A stretch of 64,000 nucleotides of DNA from JBGANR01 sp044222225 (GTDB taxonomy: Bacteria > Actinomycetota > Actinomycetes > Mycobacteriales > Mycobacteriaceae), in assembly GCA_044222225.1 (NCBI GenBank), contig JBGANR010000005.1:158081-222080 (forward strand), written 5' to 3'. Shown piece after piece: positions 36,303 through 45,730 of the stretch; position 1 is the stretch's first letter; each line of letters opens with the position of its first letter. Under the pieces are notes generated by a model. It saw nothing but the letters and a program-made list of their open reading frames with translations, was not told the DNA's origin and did no database searches. Both the position numbers and the translations under genes were made by a program.

Positions 36303-37643
36303 ATGCCTTGGTTCCCCCGGGGCCGGAGGGGAAGCCCACCGTATATGGGCGATTCCGCAAGCCCCAGAAGGCCGCGCCGCAGGCGGCGGATCGTGGCCGC
36401 GGCCGCCGCCGCGACGGTGGCCGCCGGACTGGTCTCCGCCTGCTCCAGCGACGACGGCATCGTCGTCAACCTCTACGGCGGTATGGGCGACGGCGGTTTC
36501 GACAAGCTCATCGCGGACTGCAACAAGCAGGCCGCAGGCAAATACACGATCGTCGGCAACCTCACGCCCGCCGACGCCGACAGCCAGCGCGAGCAGTACG
36601 TGCGCCGGCTCGCGGCGAAGGACAAGGGCATGGACCTGCTCGGCCTCGACGTCACGTGGACGGCCGAGTTCGCCGAGGCCGGCTGGATCCGCGAACTCAC
36701 CGGTCCGCAGGCCACCGAGGCCACGAAGGACACGCTGCAGCCGCCGATCGATTCGGCGACCTGGAAAGACAAGCTCTACGGCATTCCCAAGCACACCAAT
36801 GTGCAGCTCCTCTGGTATCGCAAGTCCCTCGTACCCAAGGTCCCGAAGACCTGGGACGAGATGCTGACGATGGCCGCCGATCTGGAGAAGGCCGGAAAGC
36901 CGCACCAGATCGGCCTCACCGCCGCCAAGTACGAGGGCTACGTCGTCGCGTTCAACGCGCTGCTGAACTCCTACGGCGGCACCGTCATCAATGCGGACAG
37001 CACCGAGGCGACGGTCGACGACAACGCCGTCAAGGCCCTGGAACTGCTCAAGCGTTTCGCCACCTCCAGCGCCGCCAGTAAATCCCTCTCGAACAGCCAG
37101 GAGACCGAGGTCTTCGCCCAGCTGGAAGCCGGCGAGTCGGCGTTCTCCATCAACTGGCCGTACGTCCTGGCGTCCATGAAGACAGCCGGTGAGAAGAAGC
37201 CGGCGACGAAGGCCGTGGCCGACGATCTGGCGTTCGCGCCCTATCCGGAGGTCATCCCCGGCAAGGAGGCCAGCGTCACGCTCGGCGGCATGAACTTCGC
37301 CATCAGCAAGTACTCGGAGCATCCCGACGAGGCGTACCAGGCGGCATTGTGCCTGCGCAGCCCGGAGAGCCAGCTCAAGCTGTCGCAGACGGGCGGCGCG
37401 GTGCCGGTCAACACGAAGGTCTATGCGGATCCGGCGTTCCAGAAGGAATACCCGATGTACAAGATCCTTCTGGAGCAGCTGAAGATCGCCAAGACGCGTC
37501 CGAAGACGCCGTTCTACCAGAACATCTCGACGATCATCTCGACGGCTTTGTCGCCGCCGTCCGCGATTCAGCCGCAGGCCACGGCCGACAAGCTCCGCAA
37601 GGACATCCAGGACACTCTCGAAGGAAAGGGGATCCTGCCGTGA
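36303..37643 (+). CDS. LpqY-like sugar-binding lipoprotein
   Basis: 446 aa from ATG 36303 (ATG 36345 is an alternative). An Arg-rich N-terminus and hydrophobic stretch end in a lipobox LVSAC with the lipid Cys at about residue 47. The mature part is strikingly like mycobacterial LpqY: DLLGLDVTWTAEFAEAGW, TNVQLLWYR, AFSINWPYVLASM, LAFAPYPEV. LpqY delivers trehalose to SugABC. Here the presence of a GH13 glucosidase could mean trehalose or another alpha-glucoside. Its stop overlaps the next GTG by 4 bp. Confidence 0.9.
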   Translation: MPWFPRGRRGSPPYMGDSASPRRPRRRRRIVAAAAAATVAAGLVSACSSDDGIVVNLYGGMGDGGFDKLIADCNKQAAGKYTIVGNLTPADADSQREQYVRRLAAKDKGMDLLGLDVTWTAEFAEAGWIRELTGPQATEATKDTLQPPIDSATWKDKLYGIPKHTNVQLLWYRKSLVPKVPKTWDEMLTMAADLEKAGKPHQIGLTAAKYEGYVVAFNALLNSYGGTVINADSTEATVDDNAVKALELLKRFATSSAASKSLSNSQETEVFAQLEAGESAFSINWPYVLASMKTAGEKKPATKAVADDLAFAPYPEVIPGKEASVTLGGMNFAISKYSEHPDEAYQAALCLRSPESQLKLSQTGGAVPVNTKVYADPAFQKEYPMYKILLEQLKIAKTRPKTPFYQNISTIISTALSPPSAIQPQATADKLRKDIQDTLEGKGILP

Positions 37644-38509
37644 ACGACGACAAGGCCGCTGAGCGCCGGCTCGGACTGATGCTCTGCGCGCCCGGCATCA
37701 TCGTGATGATGGCGGTCACCGCCTATCCGCTGGTCTATGCCGTGTGGCTCTCGTTCTTCCGCGCCGATCTGCGGATGCCGGACGACAACAAGTTCGTCTT
37801 CCTCGACAACTACATCACCGTGCTCTCCAGCCCGATCTGGTGGAATGCGTTCGGCGTCACGATGATCTACACCGTCATCGGCACCTTCTTCGAGCTCGTC
37901 TTCGGTCTCATCCTCGCCGTCGTCATGCACCGCACGATCGTCGGCAAGGGCCTGGTCCGGACCTCCGCGCTCGTTCCGTACGCGATCGTCACGGTGGTCG
38001 CCGCGTTCTCCTGGCGTTTCGCCTGGACGCAGAACCTCGGCTGGCTCGCGGGTGACTCCGCGCCGCTCACCGACAAGTGGTCGTCGATCGCCATCATCAT
38101 CCTCTCCGAGGTGTGGAAGACGGTGCCGTTCATGGCGCTGCTCATCATGGCCGGACTCGCCCTGGTGCCCGAAGATCTGCTCAAGGCCGCCTCGCTGGAC
38201 GGCGCGACCGCCTGGCAGAAGTTCTGGAAGATCACCCTGCCGATCATCAAGCCCGCGATCCTCGTCGCCCTGCTCTTCCGCACGATGGATTCGTTCCGCA
38301 TCTTCGACAACATCTTCGTGTTGACCGGCGGCTCGAACGAGACGGGATCCGTCTCGATGCTGGCGTACAACAACCTGATCCGAGGCCTCAACCTCGGTAT
38401 CGGTTCGACGATGTCGGTGCTCATCTTCATGACCATCGCGGCGATCGCCTTCCTGTACATCAAGCTCTTCGGCGCCGCGGCGCCCGGTTCGGACGGAGAC
38501 AAGCGATGA
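37640..38509 (+). CDS. SugA-like ABC sugar permease
   Basis: 289 aa from GTG 37640. Six transmembrane helices of the MalF-type (binding-protein-dependent) class. The EAA loop that contacts the ATPase reads EDLLKAASLDGATAWQKFW. It forms the inner-membrane channel with the next permease. It overlaps both neighbours by 4 bp (GTGA before, ATGA after), so the importer is translated as one unit. Confidence 0.94.
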   Translation: MNDDKAAERRLGLMLCAPGIIVMMAVTAYPLVYAVWLSFFRADLRMPDDNKFVFLDNYITVLSSPIWWNAFGVTMIYTVIGTFFELVFGLILAVVMHRTIVGKGLVRTSALVPYAIVTVVAAFSWRFAWTQNLGWLAGDSAPLTDKWSSIAIIILSEVWKTVPFMALLIMAGLALVPEDLLKAASLDGATAWQKFWKITLPIIKPAILVALLFRTMDSFRIFDNIFVLTGGSNETGSVSMLAYNNLIRGLNLGIGSTMSVLIFMTIAAIAFLYIKLFGAAAPGSDGDKR

Positions 38510-39345
38510 GCTACGGAGCGGCGACGCCCGCGAAGAAAGCCTGGTGGACCGGGGCCGGAATCCTCGTCCTCGTCTACGCCTTCATCCCCGTCGTCTGGAT
38601 CATCTCGCTGTCGCTCAAGGACTCGGGCTCGCTCAACGACGGCAATTTCCTGCCGACCTCGATGACCTTCGACAGCTACGCGCGGATCTTCTCCGACGAG
38701 ATCTTCCTGCGCGCACTGATCAACTCGATCGGCATCTGCGCGATCGCCACGTTCATCGCGCTGCTGTTCGGCACGATGATGGCCTATGCCATCGCCCGGC
38801 TCGATTTCCCGGGGAAGAAGGCGATCATCGGCGCATCGCTGCTCATCGCGATGTTCCCGCAGATCGCACTGGTCACCCCGCTGTTCAAGATCGAGACGGC
38901 CGTCGGCCTGTTCGACACCTGGGCCGGACTCATCATCCCCTACGTGACCTTCGCCCTGCCGCTCTCGACCTACACGCTGAGCGCATTCTTCCGCGAGATC
39001 CCGTGGGATCTGGAGAAGGCCGCGAAGATGGACGGCGCCACGCCGTTCCAGGCGTTCCGGAAGGTCATCGCACCGCTGGCCGCGCCCGGCGTCTTCACCA
39101 CCGCGATCATCGTCTTCATCTCCTGCTGGAACGACTTTCTGTTCGCGATCTCGCTCTCGTCGACGTCGGCCTCGCGCACCGTTCCGGCCGCGATGTCCTA
39201 CTTCACCGGTGCGACGACCTACGAGCGGCCGACCTCGCCGATCGCCGCCGCGGCCGTCATCATCACCGTCCCCATCGTCATCTTCGTCCTCATCTTCCAG
39301 CGCAGGATCGTCGCCGGACTCACGTCCGGTGCGGTCAAGGGCTGA
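38506..39345 (+). CDS. SugB-like ABC sugar permease
   Basis: 279 aa, MalG-type. About six membrane helices, and an EAA loop WDLEKAAKMDGATPFQAFR. The conserved C-terminal segment runs RRIVAGLTSGAVKG, typical of MalG relatives. Partner of the preceding permease. Followed 16 bp later by the ATPase gene, whose AGGAG ribosome-binding site falls in the gap. Confidence 0.94.
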   Translation: MSYGAATPAKKAWWTGAGILVLVYAFIPVVWIISLSLKDSGSLNDGNFLPTSMTFDSYARIFSDEIFLRALINSIGICAIATFIALLFGTMMAYAIARLDFPGKKAIIGASLLIAMFPQIALVTPLFKIETAVGLFDTWAGLIIPYVTFALPLSTYTLSAFFREIPWDLEKAAKMDGATPFQAFRKVIAPLAAPGVFTTAIIVFISCWNDFLFAISLSSTSASRTVPAAMSYFTGATTYERPTSPIAAAAVIITVPIVIFVLIFQRRIVAGLTSGAVKG

Positions 39346-39361
39346 CCTCCAGGAGCACATC

Positions 39362-40501
39362 ATGGCCGAAATCACCCTTGACAACGTCCGCAAGATCTAC
39401 CCCGACGGCGCAGTCGGCGTCCAAGGCGTCGACATCGAGATCGCCGACGGCGAGTTCGTCATCCTCGTCGGCCCGTCGGGCTGCGGGAAATCGACGACGC
39501 TCAACATGATCGCCGGGCTGGAAGACATCAGCGAAGGCGAGCTGCGGATCGGCGGCGAACGCGTCAACGAGAAGGCGCCGAAGGACCGCGACATCGCGAT
39601 GGTCTTCCAGTCCTACGCGCTGTACCCGCACATGACGGTCCGCGAGAACATCGCCTTCCCGCTGACCCTGGCGAAGATGCCGAAGGACCAGATCGGCCGG
39701 AAGGTCGACGAGGCGGCGCGCATCCTCGACATCACGCAGTACCTCGACCGCAAGCCGGCCAACCTCTCCGGCGGCCAGCGGCAGCGCGTCGCGATGGGAC
39801 GCGCGATCGTCCGGTCGCCGAAGGCGTTCCTCATGGACGAGCCGCTGTCCAACCTCGACGCCAAGCTCCGCGGTCAGATGCGGACGTCGATCGCCAAGCT
39901 GCAGCACGATCTCGGGACGACGACGGTCTACGTCACGCACGACCAGACCGAGGCCATGACGCTCGGTGACCGCGTGGTCGTCATGAAGGCGGGCGCCGTC
40001 CAGCAGATCGGTGCGCCCAGGGATCTGTACAACCGGCCGGCCAACGTCTTCGTCGCCGGCTTCATCGGCAGCCCGGCGATGAACCTGCTGCCCGGCCGGC
40101 TCGTCTCGGGCGGCGTCGAGACGGCCATCGGCGCGATTCCGCTGGGCAACTCCAGCGCCGTGCAGAGCGCCGCCTCTGCGGCTCGATCCAACGGCGAGGT
40201 CCTCGTCGGCATCCGCTCGGAGTTCTTCGAGGACTCGACGTTCGTCGGTCACAAGCCGGGCTTCCGGTTCACCGTCAACGTCGACCTCGTGGAGTCGCTC
40301 GGTTCGGACACGTTCGCCTACTTCGACATCCCGAACGGCGCCGGTGGGACGACGCTGACCGTCGCCCGGCTCGACGCGGCGTCCGAGGCCCATGCCGGGC
40401 AGCAGACCGAGCTCTGGCTCGACACCGATAAGCTCCACGTCTTCGACGCCGCCAGCGGCGTCAGCCTGACGAGCAACAGCGGAGTCGGCCTCACCAAGTG
40501 A
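39362..40501 (+). CDS. SugC/MsiK-like ABC sugar ATPase
   Basis: 379 aa. Walker A is GPSGCGKST (about residues 38-46), Q-loop AMVFQSYALYPHMTV, signature NLSGGQRQRVAMGRAI, Walker B AFLMDEPLSNLDAKL, and H-loop VYVTHDQTEAM. A C-terminal OB-fold/TOBE domain follows (about 240-379). In actinobacteria such MsiK/SugC ATPases can power several sugar importers. It completes the LpqY-SugABC-type system. Confidence 0.95.
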   Translation: MAEITLDNVRKIYPDGAVGVQGVDIEIADGEFVILVGPSGCGKSTTLNMIAGLEDISEGELRIGGERVNEKAPKDRDIAMVFQSYALYPHMTVRENIAFPLTLAKMPKDQIGRKVDEAARILDITQYLDRKPANLSGGQRQRVAMGRAIVRSPKAFLMDEPLSNLDAKLRGQMRTSIAKLQHDLGTTTVYVTHDQTEAMTLGDRVVVMKAGAVQQIGAPRDLYNRPANVFVAGFIGSPAMNLLPGRLVSGGVETAIGAIPLGNSSAVQSAASAARSNGEVLVGIRSEFFEDSTFVGHKPGFRFTVNVDLVESLGSDTFAYFDIPNGAGGTTLTVARLDAASEAHAGQQTELWLDTDKLHVFDAASGVSLTSNSGVGLTK

Positions 40502-40510
40502 GTCCGGCAT

Positions 40511-40554
40511 CATTCACCGGCGTCGCGGCCGTTCGGTCGCGGCGCCGGTGAATG
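40511..40554 (+). terminator. Large hairpin between importer ATPase and alpha-glucosidase
   Basis: The 12-bp arms CATTCACCGGCG (40511-40522) and CGCCGGTGAATG (40543-40554) close an inner CGCGGCCG/CGGTCGCG loop region. No T-tract follows. It could partly terminate transcription or stabilise the importer mRNA. Confidence 0.6.
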
Positions 40555-40608
40555 TTCGGTCTCATCCATGACCAGAAGACGGGAAAGGAAGCAGTGACGG
40601 GGGAAACG

Positions 40609-42249
40609 ATGAACTCGACGGCAGAGCGGGACTGGTGGCGGCAGGCGGTCGTCTATCAGATCTATCCCCGCAGCTTCGCGGATTCCGACGGCGACGGGAT
40701 CGGCAACATCAAGGGCATCACCGCGAAGGTGCCCTACCTGGCCGAACTCGGCGTCGACGCCGTGTGGCTCAGCCCGTTCTATCCGTCGGAACTCGCCGAC
40801 GGCGGCTACGACGTCGCGGACTACCGCGACGTCGATCCGAAGCTCGGCACCCTGGAGGACTTCGATGAGATGTCGGCGGCGCTGCACGCCGCGGGCATCC
40901 GGCTCGTCGTCGACATCGTGCCGAACCACACCTCCGACCAGCACGTCTGGTTCCAGGAGGCGGTGCCCGCCGGGCGCGGCTCAGCGGCCCGGGAGCTGTA
41001 CCACTTCTTCGAGGGCAAAGGCCCGAACGGCGACGAGCCCCCCAACGACTGGCGGTCGCACTTCGGCGGGCCGGCGTGGACGCGGGTGACCGAGCCCGAC
41101 GGCAGCCCGGGACAGTGGTACCTGCACATGTTCGCGAAGGAGCAGCCGGACCTCAACTGGGAACATCCGGGGGTGCGCGAGGACTTCCTGCAGACGCTCA
41201 GGTTCTGGTCTGATCGCGGGGTCGACGGCTTCCGCATCGACGTCGCGCACTACCTCCGCAAGGACCTCTCGGAGCCGTTCGCCGGCTGGGAGGAGGTCGG
41301 GCTCGGCGAGAACGTGCTGGTGCACGGCCATCCCTTCTCCGACCGCGACGAGGTGCACGAGATCTACGCCGAATGGCGCAAGGTCTTCGAGGAGTACGAC
41401 CCGCCGCGCACGGCCGTCGCCGAGGCGTGGGTGCACACCTCGCGTCGGGCGCGCTACGCCAGCCCCACCGGGCTCGGCCAGGCGTTCAACTTCGATCTGT
41501 TGATGGCGGAGTTCGACGCGACGCAGTTCAAGGGCATCGTGTCCGAGAATCTCGCGCTCGCCGCCGAGTCCGGCTCGTCGTCGACGTGGGTGCTCTCCAA
41601 CCACGACGTCATCCGGCATCCGACGCGCTACGGCCTGCCCGCGGGCAGCGGCCGGCACGCGCCGGACTGGCTCGGCGGCGGCGGCTCGCCCGACGGCGTC
41701 GACGCCGCGGCCGGCGAGCGGCGGGGACGCGCGGCGACGATGCTCATGCTGGCATTGCCCGGGTCGTCGTACCTGTACCAGGGCGAGGAACTGGGGCTGC
41801 AGGAGGTCGGCGACATCCCCTCCGAAGCGCGGCAGGACCCGACGTTCTTCCGCACCGGGGGCACCGTCATCGGCCGCGACGGCTGCCGGGTGCCGCTGCC
41901 GTGGACGCCGGACGGCCCGTCGTTCGGCTTCGGCGACGGCCCGGCCCATCTGCCGCAGCCGAGCTGGTTCGCGTCACACGCGGTCGCGGTCGAAGAGGAC
42001 GATCCGGCGTCGACGCTGTCGCTGTATCGGGCGGCGCTCGCGCTGCGTCGCGATCTGCAGACCGCCGAGTCCCTCGCCTGGGGCGAGGGCAGCGAGACCG
42101 TGGTCGATTTCGTGCGGCCGAACGGCTGGCGCTCGGTGACGAACTTCGGCTCCGATCCGATCGACCTGCCCGCGGGCGACGTGCTGCTGACCAGCGCACC
42201 GCTCGTCGACGGTCGCCTCCCCGGAGAGGCGACGGCCTGGGTGAGGTGA
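40609..42249 (+). CDS. GH13 alpha-glucosidase
   Basis: 546 aa from ATG 40609; a GTG at 40594 with AAGGAAG upstream is equally plausible. The GH13 regions are present: VDIVPNHTSD (region I), DGFRIDVAHYL (nucleophile Asp), AVAEAWVHT (acid/base Glu) and SNHDVIRH (third Asp). The opening WWRQAVVYQIYPRSFADSDGDG is typical of cytosolic alpha-glucosidases (oligo-1,6 or maltase type). It would split the imported disaccharide into glucose. It shares the operon with the importer, after an intergenic hairpin. Confidence 0.93.
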   Translation: MNSTAERDWWRQAVVYQIYPRSFADSDGDGIGNIKGITAKVPYLAELGVDAVWLSPFYPSELADGGYDVADYRDVDPKLGTLEDFDEMSAALHAAGIRLVVDIVPNHTSDQHVWFQEAVPAGRGSAARELYHFFEGKGPNGDEPPNDWRSHFGGPAWTRVTEPDGSPGQWYLHMFAKEQPDLNWEHPGVREDFLQTLRFWSDRGVDGFRIDVAHYLRKDLSEPFAGWEEVGLGENVLVHGHPFSDRDEVHEIYAEWRKVFEEYDPPRTAVAEAWVHTSRRARYASPTGLGQAFNFDLLMAEFDATQFKGIVSENLALAAESGSSSTWVLSNHDVIRHPTRYGLPAGSGRHAPDWLGGGGSPDGVDAAAGERRGRAATMLMLALPGSSYLYQGEELGLQEVGDIPSEARQDPTFFRTGGTVIGRDGCRVPLPWTPDGPSFGFGDGPAHLPQPSWFASHAVAVEEDDPASTLSLYRAALALRRDLQTAESLAWGEGSETVVDFVRPNGWRSVTNFGSDPIDLPAGDVLLTSAPLVDGRLPGEATAWVR

Positions 42250-42353
42250 GCCCAGGCTCTCGAGTTCGGGCGGCCTGATCTCGAAGAAAGGGCCTCCGAC
42301 CTGCGCGAACAGGCTGCGCGACGAGTTGCGGACCCGTTCACGGTGCACCTACC

Positions 42354-43076
42354 GTGGACGGGTCCGCCGCGTCGAAAGGTCTTGTCGTGCTCGCTGCCCT
42401 CGCTCTCAGTTTCGGCGTCGTCTTCGTCGCCGAGCTCGGCGACAAGAGCCAACTGATGGCCATGACGTACGCGCTGCGCTACCGCTGGTGGGTCGTGCTG
42501 CTGGGCATCCTCACCGCGACGACGGCCGTCCACGCGGTCTCCGTCTTCGCCGGGCATCACCTCGGCCTGGCCATCCCCACCGATCTGCTGTCGATCGTCG
42601 CGGGGCTCGCGATGGCCGTCTTCGGCTTCTGGACGCTGCGCGGCGACGACCTCTCAGACGACGAGGCCGGCCGCGCCGCCCGGATCACCGGCTCGGCGTT
42701 GCTCGCCGTCATCTCGTCGTTCACACTCGCCGAACTCGGCGACAAGACGATGCTCGCCACCATCACCCTCGCCGCCGACAACGACTGGCTGGGCGTCTGG
42801 ATCGGCTCGACGATCGGCATGGTCGCCGCCGACGCCCTCGCCATCGTCGTCGGCGCCGTGCTGCACAAGCACCTGCCGGAGCGCACCATCGCGAAGGCCG
42901 CGGCCGCGCTGTTCTTCCTGTTCGCCGTCTGGCTGCTCGTCGAGGGGGTCATCGCGGCCGGATCCGTGCTGGTCGGGGCCCTGTCGATCTCGGCGGCGGT
43001 CGCCATCGTCGTGCTCGGCGTCTGGTATCTGGCGTTGGCCCGGCGACGGGCTGCCGTCTCGGCCGCGCGCGACTGA
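42354..43076 (+). CDS. GDT1/TMEM165-family cation transporter
   Basis: 240 aa from GTG 42354. Two copies of the ExGD(K/R)(S/T) motif, VFVAELGDKSQ and TLAELGDKTM, each in a three-helix repeat, define the GDT1 family. Bacterial members export manganese; eukaryotic ones exchange Ca/Mn for protons. No manganese riboswitch is recognisable in the 104 bp upstream, and no good ribosome-binding site precedes the start, so a different start cannot be excluded. It is followed by a family 1 palindrome. Confidence 0.92.
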   Translation: MDGSAASKGLVVLAALALSFGVVFVAELGDKSQLMAMTYALRYRWWVVLLGILTATTAVHAVSVFAGHHLGLAIPTDLLSIVAGLAMAVFGFWTLRGDDLSDDEAGRAARITGSALLAVISSFTLAELGDKTMLATITLAADNDWLGVWIGSTIGMVAADALAIVVGAVLHKHLPERTIAKAAAALFFLFAVWLLVEGVIAAGSVLVGALSISAAVAIVVLGVWYLALARRRAAVSAARD

Positions 43077-43078
43077 AA

Positions 43079-43157
43079 GCTTCCCGGATGTCCGGCTGAG
43101 CGAAGCACCGAGGAGAATATCGTCACGGCGGCCCGCTGGGCCGGACATCCGGGAAGC
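43079..43157. repeat. Intergenic palindromic repeat, family 1 copy B
   Basis: Outer arms are a perfect 17-bp inverted repeat (43079-43095 with 43141-43157). The interior read on the minus strand matches the copy at 3356-3430 (AGCGGGCCGCCGTGACGAT then TCTCC). The left inner arm has diverged, so the inner stem is mostly lost. Confidence 0.75.
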
Positions 43158-43218
43158 TCTCCGCCTCGGCCGATACGGTGGCACGCGTCATCAGTCACAG
43201 CCGTACCGGGAGGCATCC

Positions 43219-43980
43219 GTGAACCTGTCGAATTCCGCCGCCGTCGTCACCGGAGGGGCGTCCGGCCTCGGCAACGCGACGGCCCGTCGCCTGGCCGCCA
43301 CCGGCGCGAACGTCTACGCCCTCGACCTGCCGGCGTCGATCGAGAAGGCCGAGGCGGTCTACGGCGTCACGTATCTGGCTGCGGACGTCACCGACGAGGA
43401 GCAGGTCGCCGCTGCCGTCGCGACGGTCGAGGCCGCGGGCCGGCCGCTGCGCGCGGCGGTCAACTGCGCCGGCGTCGGCTGGGCGAGCCGGATCCTGACG
43501 CGCAGCGGACCCCACGACCTCGGACTGTTCCGCAAGGTCATCGACATCAACGTCGTCGGCACGTTCAACGTCATGCGGCTGGCGGCGCAGTCGATGTCGC
43601 AGACCGAGCCCGTCGGCGACGACGGAGCACGCGGCGTCGTCGTCAACACCGCCTCGGTGGCGGCCTTCGAAGGCCAGGTCGGCCAGATCGCCTACGCCGC
43701 GTCGAAGGGCGCCGTGCACTCGATGACGATCTGCGCGGCCCGCGACCTCGCTCAGTTCGGCATCCGCGTCGCCACCATCGCCCCGGGCATCATCGACACC
43801 CCGATGCTCGCCGGCGTCACCCCCGAGTTCCGCGCGACCCTCGAGGCCGGCGTCCCCTTCCCGCAGCGCCTCGGCCGCCCGGAGGACTACGCCGAGCTGG
43901 CCGAGTACATCGTCCGCCACGACTACCTCAACGGCGAGACCATCCGCATGGACGGCGCCCTGCGCATGGCGCCGCGCTGA
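43219..43980 (+). CDS. Short-chain dehydrogenase (3-hydroxyacyl-CoA dehydrogenase-like)
   Basis: 253 aa from GTG 43219, with GGGAGGC 7 nt upstream. The NAD-binding motif TGGASGLG (residues 11-18), NAG-type VNCAGVG, catalytic Ser in VNTASVAAFEG, and YAASK (YxxxK) are all present. The overall sequence resembles the HSD17B10/type II 3-hydroxyacyl-CoA dehydrogenase group used in fatty-acid or branched-chain degradation. No other beta-oxidation gene is adjacent, so the substrate is uncertain. Confidence 0.9.
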   Translation: MNLSNSAAVVTGGASGLGNATARRLAATGANVYALDLPASIEKAEAVYGVTYLAADVTDEEQVAAAVATVEAAGRPLRAAVNCAGVGWASRILTRSGPHDLGLFRKVIDINVVGTFNVMRLAAQSMSQTEPVGDDGARGVVVNTASVAAFEGQVGQIAYAASKGAVHSMTICAARDLAQFGIRVATIAPGIIDTPMLAGVTPEFRATLEAGVPFPQRLGRPEDYAELAEYIVRHDYLNGETIRMDGALRMAPR

Positions 43981-44023
43981 CCAGAAGGCGAACGAGCGCA
44001 CCGGCGGTGGCGGTAAGCGGCCC

Positions 44024-44100
44024 CGCCCGGGCCGCTGGCATCGGGCTTGACGGGAGCGCCGGCGAGGAACGAGCCAGCGCGGGGGACTGCGGCCCGGGCG
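44024..44100. repeat. Intergenic hairpin element, family 3 copy B
   Basis: The 58-bp core (44033-44090) is the reverse complement of 28878-28935 with two mismatches. It is closed by a perfect 12-bp stem, CGCCCGGGCCGC (44024-44035) with GCGGCCCGGGCG (44089-44100), unrelated in sequence to the stem of copy A. Like copy A it separates convergent genes. Confidence 0.75.
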
Positions 44101-44136
44101 TGCCCGCCCACCACCACCGCCCACGAAACCCCGTCG

Positions 44137-45687
44137 TCACCCCCGCAGGTCCGTGGCCAGCGGGATGACGTCCGCGACCGGGCCGGACAGCCACTCGCGC
44201 AGCGCCTTCGTGGCGCGCACGTCGTCCTCGTTGTAGTGCAGGATCCGGCGGCGCTGGGATTCGTCGGGCGTCCCCGCCATTCCCGACGCCTGGCGGTACC
44301 AGGCCATCGACGCCTCGCCGCCGGCCTCGGCGTCGCGCCAGGTGAAGCCGGCGAGCGGGGCGAACTTCTTGAGACCCTTGCCGTCGATCGACAGGAAGCC
44401 GTCGCGGACGGATTCGAAGACGTCGACCCATTCGTCGGAGGCGATGAACGCGGCGACCTCCTCGCGCGTCGGCACCCCGGGACGTCCGGCGAACCGGTCG
44501 GCCGAGCCGAGCAGCCAGCGGTTCTCGGCGTGCTGGCTGTAGCAGTAGGCGGCGAACGTCCGATCCTTCGCGCGAGCGTCGCGGCGCACGCCCATGAGCC
44601 AGTGCCAGAAGGACGAGAACGAGCGCGCCTCATCCTCGTCCGGCAGCGGCCGCCACGTGACGAACGGCCGGTACTCGGGCTTTCGGCGCGGGTTCGTCGT
44701 GTCGGTGATGAGCGTGCCCCACAGATAGGCGCCGTCCTCGCCGTAACTCTCCATGTCGACGTCCACCTCGACGTCCGCGCGCCGCACGGCGACGTCCGCC
44801 TTCTTGCGGACGGCCGGATAGCCCGCGACGAACGCCCGGGCGAGAGCGACGGCGTCGGCCAGCTTGGCGTCGACGTCCGTGAGCGCGGCGAGCTGATCGA
44901 CGGTGCGCACCCCCGACTCCGCCAGCGTGCGGGCCTGCTCCGGACGCGCGACGATGCTGACGTCCCGCCGCGCAATCAGATCGGCCTCACAGCCGGACCA
45001 GAACGGACAGCCCCGGCACTCGGACACCCGCTGGGCCTCCGTCGTCACCTCCCCGGCGAGCACCGCCAGGCGGTCGGCCAGACGCTGGTCGTAGGCGGCG
45101 AGGTCGGCAGTCAGGTCGAGAACCACGATGTGGTCGCCCTCCGAGCCGATGACGCCGCCGCGCGGCGTCGGCTCGGCGAGGCCGGCGGCGTCGAGCATCC
45201 GCCACAGATGGGCCAGACGCATGACGTCGCGCTGGTCGCCGCGGGCGCGACGCGCCTCGCTGGTCGCAGGCTCGAAGACGTGCAGCGGCGAGACGAGCGC
45301 GCCCTCACCCGGGTCGCCCGCCCGATGGTTGACGACGATGACGGGCACGTACCGCTCGCCCACCCGGACGAGCAGGTCGGCGGCGCCGGTGCGGCCGGCG
45401 AACGTCGGCAACTGCGCCGCCCAGAGCCGTCCGACCCCCGCCCGGCAGGCGGCGAGCGTCGCGTCCGACCCGAGACCGGCGACGTCCCGCCACCCCTGCG
45501 CGCCCTCCCCGGATGCGCCCGCCGCCAGGACGTCCCGCAACCGCTCCCGGTGTCGCCGGGCCGCGTCGATGCGCAACTCCGCACCCACGCCGACGACGGG
45601 CTCACCGTCGACCGCCCGCGCCCGCTGCTCCAGCCGGAAACGATGGCGGCAGCCGACGAGGTCCCGAGCACGCACCGCGTCACCCAT
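44137..45687 (-). CDS. TM0106-family RecB-like putative nuclease
   Basis: 516 aa from ATG 45687. The first half carries a RecB/Cas4-like nuclease region ending in the cysteine group SECRGCPFWSGCE, possibly ligating an iron-sulfur cluster. The second half resembles an RNase H-fold exonuclease, with VDMESYGEDGAYLWGTLI and NEDDVRATKALREWL. This two-part architecture defines TM0106-type proteins, widespread in actinobacteria, with presumed roles in DNA repair. No CRISPR genes accompany it. It is divergent from the DUF6474 gene. Confidence 0.88.
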   Translation of the reverse strand: MGDAVRARDLVGCRHRFRLEQRARAVDGEPVVGVGAELRIDAARRHRERLRDVLAAGASGEGAQGWRDVAGLGSDATLAACRAGVGRLWAAQLPTFAGRTGAADLLVRVGERYVPVIVVNHRAGDPGEGALVSPLHVFEPATSEARRARGDQRDVMRLAHLWRMLDAAGLAEPTPRGGVIGSEGDHIVVLDLTADLAAYDQRLADRLAVLAGEVTTEAQRVSECRGCPFWSGCEADLIARRDVSIVARPEQARTLAESGVRTVDQLAALTDVDAKLADAVALARAFVAGYPAVRKKADVAVRRADVEVDVDMESYGEDGAYLWGTLITDTTNPRRKPEYRPFVTWRPLPDEDEARSFSSFWHWLMGVRRDARAKDRTFAAYCYSQHAENRWLLGSADRFAGRPGVPTREEVAAFIASDEWVDVFESVRDGFLSIDGKGLKKFAPLAGFTWRDAEAGGEASMAWYRQASGMAGTPDESQRRRILHYNEDDVRATKALREWLSGPVADVIPLATDLRG

Positions 45688-45730
45688 GTCCCGCCTCACT
45701 CTATTCAAGCATCTCTCCACAGCCAGGCAA

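Noticed and set aside
42250..42353. Manganese (yybP-ykoY) riboswitch before the GDT1 gene
   Set aside because: The conserved riboswitch core sequences were not found in this 104-bp region.
44137..45687. Cas4-like nuclease as evidence of a CRISPR locus
   Set aside because: No cas genes or repeat array in the window; the two-domain layout is that of TM0106 proteins.
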